64,000 nt of DNA, taken from Pirellulaceae bacterium (GTDB taxonomy: Bacteria; Planctomycetota; Planctomycetia; Pirellulales; Pirellulaceae). Of the stretch, positions 8,652 to 17,858 are shown in pieces (position 1 is the stretch's first letter; each line of letters begins with the position of its first letter). The stretch is from positions 1 through 64,000 of the forward strand of contig BPJU01000021.1 in NCBI GenBank assembly GCA_026004775.1, in the 5' to 3' direction. The notes under the pieces are model-generated. The model was given only the letters and a program-made list of their open reading frames with translations. It ran no database searches and had not been told where the DNA came from. The position numbers were made by a program, and so were the translations under genes.

Positions 8652-9833
8652 ATGGCGGACAGCGCGGCGAAAGCGGATCGGGTGTGGATGTTTGCCGGAG
8701 CGCCGGCGACCAACCCGGTGGTGTATCACCGGGTGCGTTTTCTGGTGGGCGATCCTACGGTAGTAATCGAATGGGGCGGCGACGGCGGCCGCAAGGAACG
8801 CTGGTTCATGGTGCGCGACATCGAAATGGAGCGGGCCCGGCGGCTGGCTCGTGCCGACCGCGTCTATTGTCCGGCCGACTGGGCTCCGTCCGGTGGACTG
8901 TCGGGCGATCGAGAAACCGCGACGGCTCAGGCGGCCGCCGAGCTATTACGACGGCACGGGGTGCGCCACGTGATCGTCGACCGCAGCCTGCCGATGATCT
9001 ATGCTCACCACCTGCAAGAGGCGGGCATTACCGTCACGTGTGATCTGGAACTGGGAGTGGTCGACAGACGAGCCAAGGACGAGCAGGAGATTGCCTGGCT
9101 GGAGCAGGCTCAGCACGTCACGGAGGAAGCGGTGCTGCTGGCATGCCGTACGATTGCTCGAGCCACCGCGTCCCGCAGTGGTGTGTTGATGCACGAGGGA
9201 CAGGAGCTTACCAGCGAACGCATCAAGGCGATGTTGGATGTGTTCTTGATGCAGCGGGGCTATGAGAATCCGGAAAGCATCGTCGCGGGTGGGCCGCAGG
9301 GTGCCGATTGCCACGATCACGGCCACGGGCCGTTGCGTACCGGCGAGCCGATCATCATCGACGTGTTCCCCCGATGCCGGGCCACCCGCTATTGGGGCGA
9401 CTGTACTCGGACAGTCGTTCATGGAGAAATTCCTGACGCGGTCGAGCAGATGCACCGGACCGTAGTGGCCGCCAAGCAAGCGGCTGTGGCGGCGGTTCGT
9501 GCGGGGCAGACCGGCGAGGCGGTGCACCAGGCGACGGTGGCCGTGATCCAGCGGGCGGGTTATCAAACGGGGCTTCCACCGGCCGGCGCTGCGGACGATT
9601 ATTGCGCGATGACCCACGGCACCGGCCACGGCGTGGGACTGGAAGTGCATGAGCCACCGCTGTTGGACCGTGGCGGGCCGCCGTTGCTGGCGGGCGACTG
9701 CTTGACGATTGAACCGGGTCTTTATTGCCGCCGGTGGGGAGGGGTACGGGTCGAGGACATGGTGATCGTTACGCCGGACGGTTGCCGGAATTTGAACCGC
9801 TTACCGGAGGGACTCGATTGGCGGGACGCCTGA
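8652..9833 (+). CDS. M24-family metallopeptidase (Xaa-Pro aminopeptidase-like)
   Basis: 393 residues. An N-terminal creatinase-like domain (about 1-150) is followed by a pita-bread M24 domain with the metal ligands in order: IIIDVFPR (Asp), WGDCTRTV (Asp), THGTGHGVGLEVHE (His), TIEPGLY (Glu) and VRVEDMV (Glu). These are the five dinuclear-metal ligands of Xaa-Pro dipeptidase/aminopeptidase. No signal peptide, so probably cytoplasmic. ATG at 8652 fits the start of the first domain; the frame is open to 8448 but that overlaps the patatin gene. Its last 65 bases overlap the 3' end of the convergent transglutaminase gene. Confidence 0.88.
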   Translation: MADSAAKADRVWMFAGAPATNPVVYHRVRFLVGDPTVVIEWGGDGGRKERWFMVRDIEMERARRLARADRVYCPADWAPSGGLSGDRETATAQAAAELLRRHGVRHVIVDRSLPMIYAHHLQEAGITVTCDLELGVVDRRAKDEQEIAWLEQAQHVTEEAVLLACRTIARATASRSGVLMHEGQELTSERIKAMLDVFLMQRGYENPESIVAGGPQGADCHDHGHGPLRTGEPIIIDVFPRCRATRYWGDCTRTVVHGEIPDAVEQMHRTVVAAKQAAVAAVRAGQTGEAVHQATVAVIQRAGYQTGLPPAGAADDYCAMTHGTGHGVGLEVHEPPLLDRGGPPLLAGDCLTIEPGLYCRRWGGVRVEDMVIVTPDGCRNLNRLPEGLDWRDA

Positions 9834-12288
9834 TGCGGCCGTTTCCGTTGGTGGCGGACGCCTCGCGGCGCAACTGGGGCAATGCGCGCTGGATCGTCGC
9901 CAACAGCTCTTCGGTACGCTGCACCACGGAGTTATCGACGACAAAGCGGCCGAAACGCACGGCGTAAAACAATTCCACCAGTTCCGCCAGTGCTCGTCGT
10001 CCCTCATTGCCCTCGGCCGGCTCAGGAAGCCCTTCCGCCACGCGGAATGCAAATTCTCGTTGCGTCTCGGCAGCCCCGCGCAGATAGCCGTGGCGCTCCA
10101 GCATCTTCTCCAATCGCCTATAGAAGGCCAACTGCATACGACGCTTCTGCCACCAACGGTATCGGCGGATCAGTCGTTTGAGCAATGAGGGAACAGATCC
10201 AAGGAGCTGTGCCAGCAGGTAGAGCACAAGCCCGGCAAGCGCGGCTATCACCCCGCCTCGCCAGTTCCACCAACCGGCTTCGCGCCATCCCTGCCAAAAA
10301 TCGCGGGGGAAGTCGCGAAGCCATCGGAACCGTTCCGACAGGCTTCGGGCGAACGGGAACCGTTCGCTGCCTTCGGCTCCCTCGCCGCCGGCGGGACTGT
10401 TATCCATCTCCACGACGTAGGTGTTCCAGAGAAGTTGGGCGTAATCGAGCAGTTTATCGATCACGCCCAGTTGGACGCCGCCTCGGTCGGCAGCGATGAT
10501 TTCCGGAGGGGTAGGATCCAGCCGATACCAGGCCGCTCCCCCCGGCGGAACGGCCTGTGCCAGAATCCCTTCCGGCACCTCGTGCGGCTCAAGATAGACC
10601 TCCACCCAGGCATGGGCATTGCGCTGATAGACCTGATAGTATTTACCCAGCGGGTTATATTCGCCACCAACATATCCAATCACCAGGCGTGCGGGAATGC
10701 CGACACTGCGCAGCATGAGTGTCAGAGCGCCTGCGAAATATTCACAGTGCCCCATGCGATGGTTGGCGACGAAGTCTTCCAGCGGATCCAGACCGGGGGT
10801 GCGGCGTCGAGCCACCTCGTCGAAGTTCAGTGTGTAGGTAAAGCGCTTCGTGTCGTGGAAATAGGCCTGCAACTGGCGGGCTCGATACAACGTCGTGTCG
10901 GCTTCCGAACCGTGCGCGATGATTTCCCGGGCGATGGCGGTCAGACGCGGGAAGCGTGCGCGGTCGATTTCCAGCAGTGCCAGCTTTTCGGCGGCCGGCA
11001 ACTGGTGCAACAAACGCCGACTGCGCGCGTCATAATAGAGCACCGGCACGAGTGGGAGTTGCACTCCGTCCCGAAAAGCGGTCGCGTAGAGTGTATAGCG
11101 CATCGCCCGTTTCGAAGAACGGTCGCCGTAGTCCGGGCGCAGCACACGACTGGTAAAACGGTCATACCTCAACGAAGCCGAAGTCCCCGGCCCGGCGAAA
11201 GGTGCCGCCACGTATGCCAGCGTGTTGTCCTCGGTCGGTTCGCGCAAGAAATCCAGCCGAACCCGCTGGCCCGGCATCTCGGCCGGCAGTTCCCACAACG
11301 GGCGGCCCAAGGAGCGTCCAAAACTTCTCCACACGGTTTTCCCGGTCGAATCGGACGTGTAGTGAGCCAGCGTCTGGCCGTGAAAATAGACATGCTCGAA
11401 GAATCGATACACTTCACCGGTGGCGGCGTCACTGGCAGCGACTCGAAAAGCCAGTTCATTACTCTCATAAATCTGTGATCGTTCATCGTAACTGACTTCC
11501 GAACCAAGGCCGACGAGCGAGCGAACCGAATTGTTCCCGGAACGCCAATCGGCTGAACCGACTCGCGGGACCAGGTAGAAAAAGCCTACGGCAAAGACCG
11601 CCGTGCTGAACGACAACCCCATCACATGCCACAACAACCCCCGCGGCCAGATATGGTTGCGATCCGGCAACGAGTCGGGTTCTTGATAGGCCACCAGCGG
11701 CGTATCCCACGGCCGCTCGCCGGATCGCTGCAACGGTTGGACAAGCTGCTGGTGCCGGCGCGTAAATGCTTCATACAGCGCGGCGTGCCCACTGTAGGCG
11801 TACAAAAGTACCAGCGCCAGAATCCCAAGAAACTGATACACCAGAAGCAGCCCAGCAAAGGTCAAACTACTATTGATTATTGCGGCAATTACTACCAGAA
11901 GCAGCGATAGTACAATAAGACTGCCGTACGTCCTGGAATTCTTTTCCTGGAAAAATATCACAGACAGCCAGTAGGTCAACAACCAACTAATACGCATAAG
12001 CTGTGAAAAAGTATCCTGACCGAGGAATTGATTCAGGATAGGTAGAATTCCGGCCAAAGTCAGCAAGGTCACCAGCCAGCGTGGCAGCCGCAACCAGCCA
12101 TAGATGTCCGTGACGACCCAGGCCACCACACCGGCTGCCAACAGAGCCAAACCATGCTCCACACCTCCCGCCGGCAGATCCACCAGAAGTCCTGCCAGGG
12201 CGGCGATGAGGATGGTGACCCCTTGAAGCAGTCTCTCCAACCGGCGTGCCCCGGAAGCGGGTGTCACGTTGTGTCCGCGATCGATCAT
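9769..12288 (-). CDS. TgpA-type membrane transglutaminase-like protein (DUF3488/DUF4129)
   Basis: 839 residues. About six hydrophobic segments in the first 200 residues and one more near residue 660. The periplasmic transglutaminase core has Cys in MGHCEYFAGALTLMLRSVG, His in NAHAWVEVYL and Asp in RLDPTP. The C-terminal part is DUF4129-like. Such proteins sit in clusters with MoxR ATPases and DUF58 proteins, as here. ATG at 12288 overlaps the DUF58 stop as ATGA, a normal coupling, so this is a separate gene although the frame upstream is open to 13542 because of a shift in DUF58. Confidence 0.87.
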   Translation of the reverse strand: MIDRGHNVTPASGARRLERLLQGVTILIAALAGLLVDLPAGGVEHGLALLAAGVVAWVVTDIYGWLRLPRWLVTLLTLAGILPILNQFLGQDTFSQLMRISWLLTYWLSVIFFQEKNSRTYGSLIVLSLLLVVIAAIINSSLTFAGLLLVYQFLGILALVLLYAYSGHAALYEAFTRRHQQLVQPLQRSGERPWDTPLVAYQEPDSLPDRNHIWPRGLLWHVMGLSFSTAVFAVGFFYLVPRVGSADWRSGNNSVRSLVGLGSEVSYDERSQIYESNELAFRVAASDAATGEVYRFFEHVYFHGQTLAHYTSDSTGKTVWRSFGRSLGRPLWELPAEMPGQRVRLDFLREPTEDNTLAYVAAPFAGPGTSASLRYDRFTSRVLRPDYGDRSSKRAMRYTLYATAFRDGVQLPLVPVLYYDARSRRLLHQLPAAEKLALLEIDRARFPRLTAIAREIIAHGSEADTTLYRARQLQAYFHDTKRFTYTLNFDEVARRRTPGLDPLEDFVANHRMGHCEYFAGALTLMLRSVGIPARLVIGYVGGEYNPLGKYYQVYQRNAHAWVEVYLEPHEVPEGILAQAVPPGGAAWYRLDPTPPEIIAADRGGVQLGVIDKLLDYAQLLWNTYVVEMDNSPAGGEGAEGSERFPFARSLSERFRWLRDFPRDFWQGWREAGWWNWRGGVIAALAGLVLYLLAQLLGSVPSLLKRLIRRYRWWQKRRMQLAFYRRLEKMLERHGYLRGAAETQREFAFRVAEGLPEPAEGNEGRRALAELVELFYAVRFGRFVVDNSVVQRTEELLATIQRALPQLRREASATNGNGRIRRPANRVPPVSGSNSGNRPA

Positions 12289-13542
12289 GACCGTCTGTCC
12301 CAAAGCGTTGGGGAATCGACCGTCGGGTAGCCGGCTGCATGTGCCGGGGCGGCAACCGTGGGGGGGCCTTCCCAGCGGAAAAACGTCTGTACGTGCCGGC
12401 TGGCGACGTTCAGCCAGGCCATACCTTCCAGGCGACCGAAATCCGGTTCTGGGCAGGACGCCGCTTCGCGCCAGAGCCGGGCGCTGGTCATCGCGCGTGC
12501 TGACTACCACCCCGGCCGCTCCCGAGGGCCATTGCCGGCAGAGCTGCTCGATGGCGTGCGGCAGGCTATCTTGTCCTCCGGTCTCGACGGCCAGCAGGTC
12601 GGTCACCTCTTGGACGAAGGCCGCGGTGGCTTGGCCGGCAAAGCAAGACGCTTTTCTTCCGGCGACGGCTACTGTCAGACGGCCACTGCCGCAGCGGACC
12701 AGGTCGGCCAGAGCTGTAGCGGCAAAACTGACGGCCAGCTCCAACCGCTGGCGGTCACTGTCGGTGGGATTTTTCGGCAGCCACAAGTCTAGCAGCAGGG
12801 CGACGCTGAAATTCCGCTGGCGTTCAAACTGCCGCACGGCCGGGGTCCCCAACCGGGCGGTGGTGCGCCAATGCACCCAGCGAACACTGTCGCCCGGCCG
12901 CCACTCTCTCAGCCCGTAATAATCCGCCTCGGTCAGCCCTTGGCGGTTATGGGAGGCGTGCACACCCAACGGATCAGCCAAAACCAATTGGCGCCAGGCG
13001 GGGGTCATTTGGCCGAGGCGGGGGCCGACCAGGATCGTATCCGAAACAGCGTACGCCCGCCCGGATTCCAGCAGTCCCAGAGGGAATCGCGTCAGCACGC
13101 GGATCGGTCCGAACGTGTATTCGCCTCGTGTGGGAAAGTGAGCCCGATAACTTACCCACGCTTCGCACCCCGGATCGACCACCGGCACTGCGGCGCGGAC
13201 GCGGGTGGCGGGCTGAGCCAAAGGCGGCCCCGCCGTCTGGCGGATGGTGTCTTCCAATTGCAAAAGCCACGCGCCGGTGCGGCGGCGCCGGTTGGCCACA
13301 GCCAGCCGCACATGCAGCGGCTCGCCCACATGGATCCGCCTCGGTAGCCGGCGCCGCACCCGCAGCCCCCGCAGCGTCAGCGTCACCCACCGAGCATGCA
13401 ATACCAGCGGACCCACCATCAGCCCCGCCAGCAATACCAACAGGTTCAGTTGGCGGCCGACGGCTCCCAGCACCACAAACGCCAACACACCCAGGAAGTA
13501 CAGGCCTTCACGAGTCAAGCTCGGAAACCGCCACCCGCTCAT
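12285..13542 (-). CDS. DUF58 protein, frameshifted
   Basis: Two hydrophobic segments at the N-terminus, then a DUF58/vWA-like domain with the hallmark EWRPGDSVRWVHWRTTARL. Near 12467-12495 homology leaves the frame: the expected tail (ARLWREAASCPEPDFGRLEG, then VASRHVQTFFRW) is read in the neighbouring frame and stops at 12285, overlapping the next ATG by ATGA. The span is 3n+1 bases, equal to one inserted base. Without the correction the frame runs through into the transglutaminase gene as a false 1257-residue fusion. DUF58 proteins are thought to act with MoxR ATPases in envelope assembly. Mutation or sequencing error are both possible. Confidence 0.82.
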
Positions 13543-13581
13543 GCCTCGCCCCCCAAAGCCAGCCTTCCCGACCGCTCTGCC

Positions 13582-14526
13582 CTACACCGGCACCGGAATC
13601 GCGTTCACCAGACGCTCGATGATGTTCTCGACCATCTCGCGCCGCGCCGTTCCCTGCATGTAAGTATGAGGGAGCACGCGGTGGCCGAGCACCGGTACCG
13701 CCAATTGCTTCACATCGTCGGGCACCACATAGTCCCGGCCTTCGATGTAGGCCCACGCCTGGCAGGCTCGGTAAAGACTAATGGCCGCACGCGTGCTGGC
13801 ACCCACCTGAAGCTCGTCACTGTTGCGCGTCGCCTCCACGATATCCAACAAATACTCGTTGACCGAACTCTCCACTTCCACGTTGCGCACTTCGCGCTGC
13901 ACCTGGCAGACCGCCTCACATGTCAACACCGGCTCCAGCCACTCCACCGGCTCTCCCTGCCGATGGGAAATCAACACCTGCCGCTCGTTGTCCCGATCCG
14001 GATAGCCGATAGAGATGCGGAACAAAAACCGGTCCAATTGACTTTCCGGCAGCGCATACGTCCCTTCGAATTCGAAGGGATTCTGGGTCGCAATCACCAT
14101 GAACGGCTCGGGCAGAGCATGACTGCGACCGTCGACGGAAACTTGCCGGTCACTCATCGCCTCCAACAGGGCACTTTGCGTCCGGGGTGGCGCTCGATTG
14201 ATCTCGTCAGCCAACACCAGATGGGCGAAGATCGGTCCCGGATTGAACACGAATTCCGAGGTGTTGGCATGGAAGACGCTGCTGCCGACGATGTCGCTGG
14301 GCAGAAGGTCGGGAGTAAACTGGATGCGGCAAAATTTGCCGCGGACGCTGCGAGCCAGAGCTTTGCCCAACAAAGTCTTTCCCACCCCGGGAACATCTTC
14401 CAAAAGAATATGCTCGCCAGCAAGCAGACAGGCAATGCTCATGCGTACCACGTGGCGCTTGCCCAGCACCACCCGGCACATGTTGTCTTCCAATTGCTGC
14501 ACGAGCCGATGGAGATCACTCGGCAT
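13582..14526 (-). CDS. MoxR-family AAA+ ATPase
   Basis: 314 residues. Walker A GVGKTLLGKAL inside LEDVPGVGKT, Walker B HLVLADEINRAPP, sensor-1 IATQNPFEFEGTYALPE and arginine region SQLDRFLF. MoxR ATPases act as chaperones for vWA/DUF58 partners, and a DUF58 gene follows 40 bp downstream. ATG at 14526 has aaggagaactattcg before it, and it starts where homology starts; the frame extends to 14610. It is divergent from the toroid gene, so 14527-14750 is a shared upstream region. Confidence 0.94.
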   Translation of the reverse strand: MPSDLHRLVQQLEDNMCRVVLGKRHVVRMSIACLLAGEHILLEDVPGVGKTLLGKALARSVRGKFCRIQFTPDLLPSDIVGSSVFHANTSEFVFNPGPIFAHLVLADEINRAPPRTQSALLEAMSDRQVSVDGRSHALPEPFMVIATQNPFEFEGTYALPESQLDRFLFRISIGYPDRDNERQVLISHRQGEPVEWLEPVLTCEAVCQVQREVRNVEVESSVNEYLLDIVEATRNSDELQVGASTRAAISLYRACQAWAYIEGRDYVVPDDVKQLAVPVLGHRVLPHTYMQGTARREMVENIIERLVNAIPVPV

Positions 14527-14750
14527 CGAATAGTTCTCCTTCCCCGGCCGCCCGACTGCCGCCGGGCCTGCTTCGGGACGACACACTTCCCCCATCCTTG
14601 TACCTTTCAATGGTAACGCTTGCGCGGGCGGTTGTCTCTATCCGGCGGCTGGGAAACCAGTGCCGGCTCCCGTCGCCAGCCACGAACGCGGATGATATTC
14701 TACAGAGTAAGAGCGCGAAGGTGTTTCGGCCCGTTTGTGAGCGGCACACG

Positions 14751-16661
14751 ATGCGCGGCCACCCCCTTGAAAGCGACCGAGCCGAAGACCAGCAGTGGAT
14801 CGCATGGGATTCTACCGATCCGTTGCCTGAGTTACCGCAAGGCCGACCGGGCCCGGCTTCCACCGAATCTGTTCCATCGGGCGAGCTCCATTTCTGGCTG
14901 GACGGCGATGCGGTGCTGTGCGCTTGCCCGGATTGCCGAGCCCCCATGTCGGTGCGTCTGTGGTTGATGGTGGCCGATTGCTGGCGGTGCGGTACGTCCA
15001 TTGCGCTAAGCGAGGAGGACCAGCGGCGTGTCGAGGCGCTGTTGGACCAGCAGCGCGGAAGCGACGTGACTCCTGAAAGCCCCAGCCGTCGGCCGGCCGA
15101 TGTCCCGGTCACCCAGCCGTCCACCGTAGCAGAGTCACTCGCCGGCAGCGAATCGTCGCCCTTCGACAGACAGGTTCGCGATACAAAGCAGACGGCGACG
15201 GTAAGGCCGGTTGCCGCCGTGGCGGGAACCTCGGCCTGGTTGGATCGTGTCTTTCGTGATACTCCGGCCTGGCTAATCAGCCTGATCGTACATCTCATCT
15301 TGCTGACGGTGTTGGCCATGTTACGGGTGGAGCCTCACGAGCGGCGCTCGATATTGTTGTCGGCCACCGTCAGCCCCCAGCTTCGCGAAGGGGAACAGAA
15401 CATTCTTGCCCCGCAACAAGATGAACTGAAATTTGATCTGCCGCTGCCCGAGAACGTGGACCTCACGAGTGACAGGACGCGCAAGGCGCTGCTTCAGGCA
15501 GCCGAGGATGCGCGTGAGCTGCAGATCGATCCGGATGATCCGACCGTACCGCTTCCCGATTTGACAACTGTGCGGCAGCAGTTGGGTGAAATGGGGCGGA
15601 TCGAGGCAGCCTTGGCAGCACGAGATCCCAGGATTCGCGTCGAAATGGTGCGCCGTGAAGGCGGTACCACCTTGACCGAAGCGGCGGTGGCGCGCGGGCT
15701 TCGCTGGCTGGCGGCCCAGCAAATGCCGGATGGGAGCTGGCGGTTGCGGGGTTATGATGGCCGTGGAGGTGTGGAAAGCCAGGCCGCCGCCACAGGCTTG
15801 GCCCTGATGGCCTTTCTGGGGGCCGGCCAGACGCATCTGGCCGGGCGGTACCGCGCCGAAGTGTCACGGGGGTTGCGATGGTTGATCGAAAACCAACGTC
15901 CCGACGGCGATCTGCGGGCCGACGGAGATCGGCAAGCCGGCATGTACGCCCATGGCCAGGCGACGATCGTGCTGTGTGAAGCATTTGCGATGACCGGTGA
16001 TGAACGGCTGCGAGAACCGGCTCAGCGGGCCGTCGATTTTATTGTCAAAGCCCAGTACCAGGATGGGGGCTGGCGGTACACGCCCGAAGAGCCGGCGGCA
16101 CCTCGTGGTGGCGACACCAGTGTGGTCGGATGGCAGTTGATGGCGCTACAGAGTGCTCGAGCCGCACGCCTGGCTGTGCCGCCGTACACGCTCGAATTGG
16201 CTGACCAGTTCTTGGATCGAGTTTCGTTCAACCAGGGAAGCCTGTACGCGTATCGGCCCGAGTCGCGCCCGACGCCGGCCATGACGGCCGAAGCCCTTCT
16301 GTGCCGCATTTACTTGGGCTGGCGGCAAGACAATCCAGCTTTGCGAGACGGCATCCACTACCTGGTCGAACAACATTTAGCCGACCCGAACGACTGGAAC
16401 ATCTATTATTGGTACTACGCCACGCAGACGCTGCACCATTACGGAGGTGAGCCGTGGGAGACCTGGAACCGGCGCATCCGTGATGTGCTCGTTTTTTCAC
16501 AAGAGAAACAAGGCAAGCATGCCGGTAGCTGGCCTCCACGCGGCGCCTGGGCCGATGCCGGCGGCCGACTCTTCGTCACCTCGCTGGCCGTCTGCACCTT
16601 GGAAGTCTACTACCGGCACCTACCCTTGTTCCGGCCACTGGGTGAACCGTCACATCGCTGA
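14751..16661 (+). CDS. Zn-ribbon, membrane-anchored alpha/alpha toroid protein
   Basis: 636 residues. A CPDC..CWRC zinc-ribbon-like module lies near residues 60-85, a single membrane segment WLISLIVHLILLTVLAML near residue 180, then a large domain with repeated prenyltransferase/squalene-cyclase-like motifs (QQMPDGSWRLRG, ENQRPDGDL, AQYQDGGWRYTPEE). The QXXDGSW-type repeats form an alpha/alpha barrel; no cyclase DXDD motif is evident, so enzymatic activity is not implied. This layout is common in planctomycetes. The ATG at 14751 is chosen for distance from the divergent moxR; an upstream in-frame ATG at 14598 also exists. The repeat domain ends near the C-terminus. Confidence 0.8.
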   Translation: MRGHPLESDRAEDQQWIAWDSTDPLPELPQGRPGPASTESVPSGELHFWLDGDAVLCACPDCRAPMSVRLWLMVADCWRCGTSIALSEEDQRRVEALLDQQRGSDVTPESPSRRPADVPVTQPSTVAESLAGSESSPFDRQVRDTKQTATVRPVAAVAGTSAWLDRVFRDTPAWLISLIVHLILLTVLAMLRVEPHERRSILLSATVSPQLREGEQNILAPQQDELKFDLPLPENVDLTSDRTRKALLQAAEDARELQIDPDDPTVPLPDLTTVRQQLGEMGRIEAALAARDPRIRVEMVRREGGTTLTEAAVARGLRWLAAQQMPDGSWRLRGYDGRGGVESQAAATGLALMAFLGAGQTHLAGRYRAEVSRGLRWLIENQRPDGDLRADGDRQAGMYAHGQATIVLCEAFAMTGDERLREPAQRAVDFIVKAQYQDGGWRYTPEEPAAPRGGDTSVVGWQLMALQSARAARLAVPPYTLELADQFLDRVSFNQGSLYAYRPESRPTPAMTAEALLCRIYLGWRQDNPALRDGIHYLVEQHLADPNDWNIYYWYYATQTLHHYGGEPWETWNRRIRDVLVFSQEKQGKHAGSWPPRGAWADAGGRLFVTSLAVCTLEVYYRHLPLFRPLGEPSHR

Positions 16662-16915
16662 CCGGTTTCTGGTAGAGGGCCGCCGCAGGCTTCGATGCGG
16701 TTTGCACCCCCTGGTCGTTCTTCATCCGAGCGCCGCCATGAGGTTCCAAGCGCGCTTGACCGGCAGCAACTTCCCACGCTACTCTCCAGGGCCGATTGGA
16801 AGAAGGCTGAGACCCTGGCGGCCGGCGAGGGAGTCCCACCAGCGAACGATTCGCTTCCCCTTTCAAGCAGGCAAACAGCCTGGCCGCGCGACAAACGACA
16901 TTCAGGAGTAACCGT

Positions 16916-17833
16916 GTGGCTCGCCAACCCTTGACCGTGATCATTCCGTGCAAGAACGAGCAACACAACATTGGAGACTGTCTGGATTCGGTGCGACCGG
17001 TGGCCGATGAAATCCTCCTTGCCGATTCCGGCTCGACCGACGCCACGCTGGAAATTGCCCGTTTACGAGGGGTATCGCGGGTCATTTGCCGGGAGTACGT
17101 GCATTCGGGCGATTTCAAGAATTGGGCGATCCCCCAGGCCCGTTGCCCGTGGGTGTTGATTGTCGACGCGGATGAAAGAGTGACCGAGGCGCTTGCCGAT
17201 GAGATCCGGCGGGAACTCGAATCGCCCCAGTACGACGGTTATTGGATTTATCGCGAAAATTATTTTCAAGGGCATCGCATCCGCTTCAGTGGGTGGCAAA
17301 ACGATTGCTGTCTGCGGTTGTTCCGGCGCGACCTGGGACGATATGTCGGGCAAACCGACCATGCCGAAGTGGAGATAACCGGCGGCCGAGTCGGACGCCT
17401 GCGGCATCGTTTGAAACACTACACCTCCTGGCATGTGCTGGCATATCTTCGCAAGCTGGAGCGGTACGCCGAGGTACAGGCACAAGTGTGGTATGAGCAG
17501 GGCAGGAAACCGAGCTTGGTGAAGCTGGCCGCAATCGGACCACTACGCTTTTTGCAGACCTATCTGCTGCGGCTCGGCTTCTTGGACGGCGTTCCCGGGC
17601 TCCAGGTGTGTGCCTTGACGGCCTTCTATTCGTTTTTGAAACAAGCCCGCCTGTGGGAACTGTACTACGGCAAGAAGCAACCGCTTTTCCCGCACGACCC
17701 GCAAGGCGCTCTCAGCGCCCCGAAAGAGCCGGGCGACCAGTCGGGCTGCCACTTGGCCCACCCGTCGAAGCGATTGCCTGCCGGCAGTTCATCTTGCCAT
17801 CGCGGCCCACGGCAAGATTGCGGACGGCCCTGA
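16916..17833 (+). CDS. glycosyltransferase family 2 (WaaE/KdtX-like)
   Basis: 305 residues. GT-A fold: LTVIIPCKNEQHNIGDCLDS, DEILLADSGSTDAT, and the metal-binding VLIVDADERV. Downstream HYTSWHVLAYLRKLERYAE and a hydrophobic tail resemble the LPS-core glucosyltransferase WaaE/KdtX group. It probably adds a sugar to a lipid-linked or envelope glycan on the cytoplasmic side. GTG at 16916 has tcaggagtaacc before it. The last 30-40 residues after KKQPLFPHDP look less conserved. The upstream 250 bp holds no gene. Confidence 0.87.
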   Translation: MARQPLTVIIPCKNEQHNIGDCLDSVRPVADEILLADSGSTDATLEIARLRGVSRVICREYVHSGDFKNWAIPQARCPWVLIVDADERVTEALADEIRRELESPQYDGYWIYRENYFQGHRIRFSGWQNDCCLRLFRRDLGRYVGQTDHAEVEITGGRVGRLRHRLKHYTSWHVLAYLRKLERYAEVQAQVWYEQGRKPSLVKLAAIGPLRFLQTYLLRLGFLDGVPGLQVCALTAFYSFLKQARLWELYYGKKQPLFPHDPQGALSAPKEPGDQSGCHLAHPSKRLPAGSSSCHRGPRQDCGRP

Positions 17834-17858
17834 TCGCCTGGGACCGGCGCGTCACGAT

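Noticed and set aside
10435-11478. 347-residue plus-strand ORF
   Set aside because: Antisense to the transglutaminase domain; no homology and no ribosome site.
9769-13542. Single 1257-residue DUF58-transglutaminase fusion
   Set aside because: The linking part is an out-of-frame reading; true DUF58 tail and ATGA overlap exist in the adjacent frame.
13396-14616. 406-residue plus-strand ORF
   Set aside because: Antisense to moxR and DUF58; GC-driven open frame.
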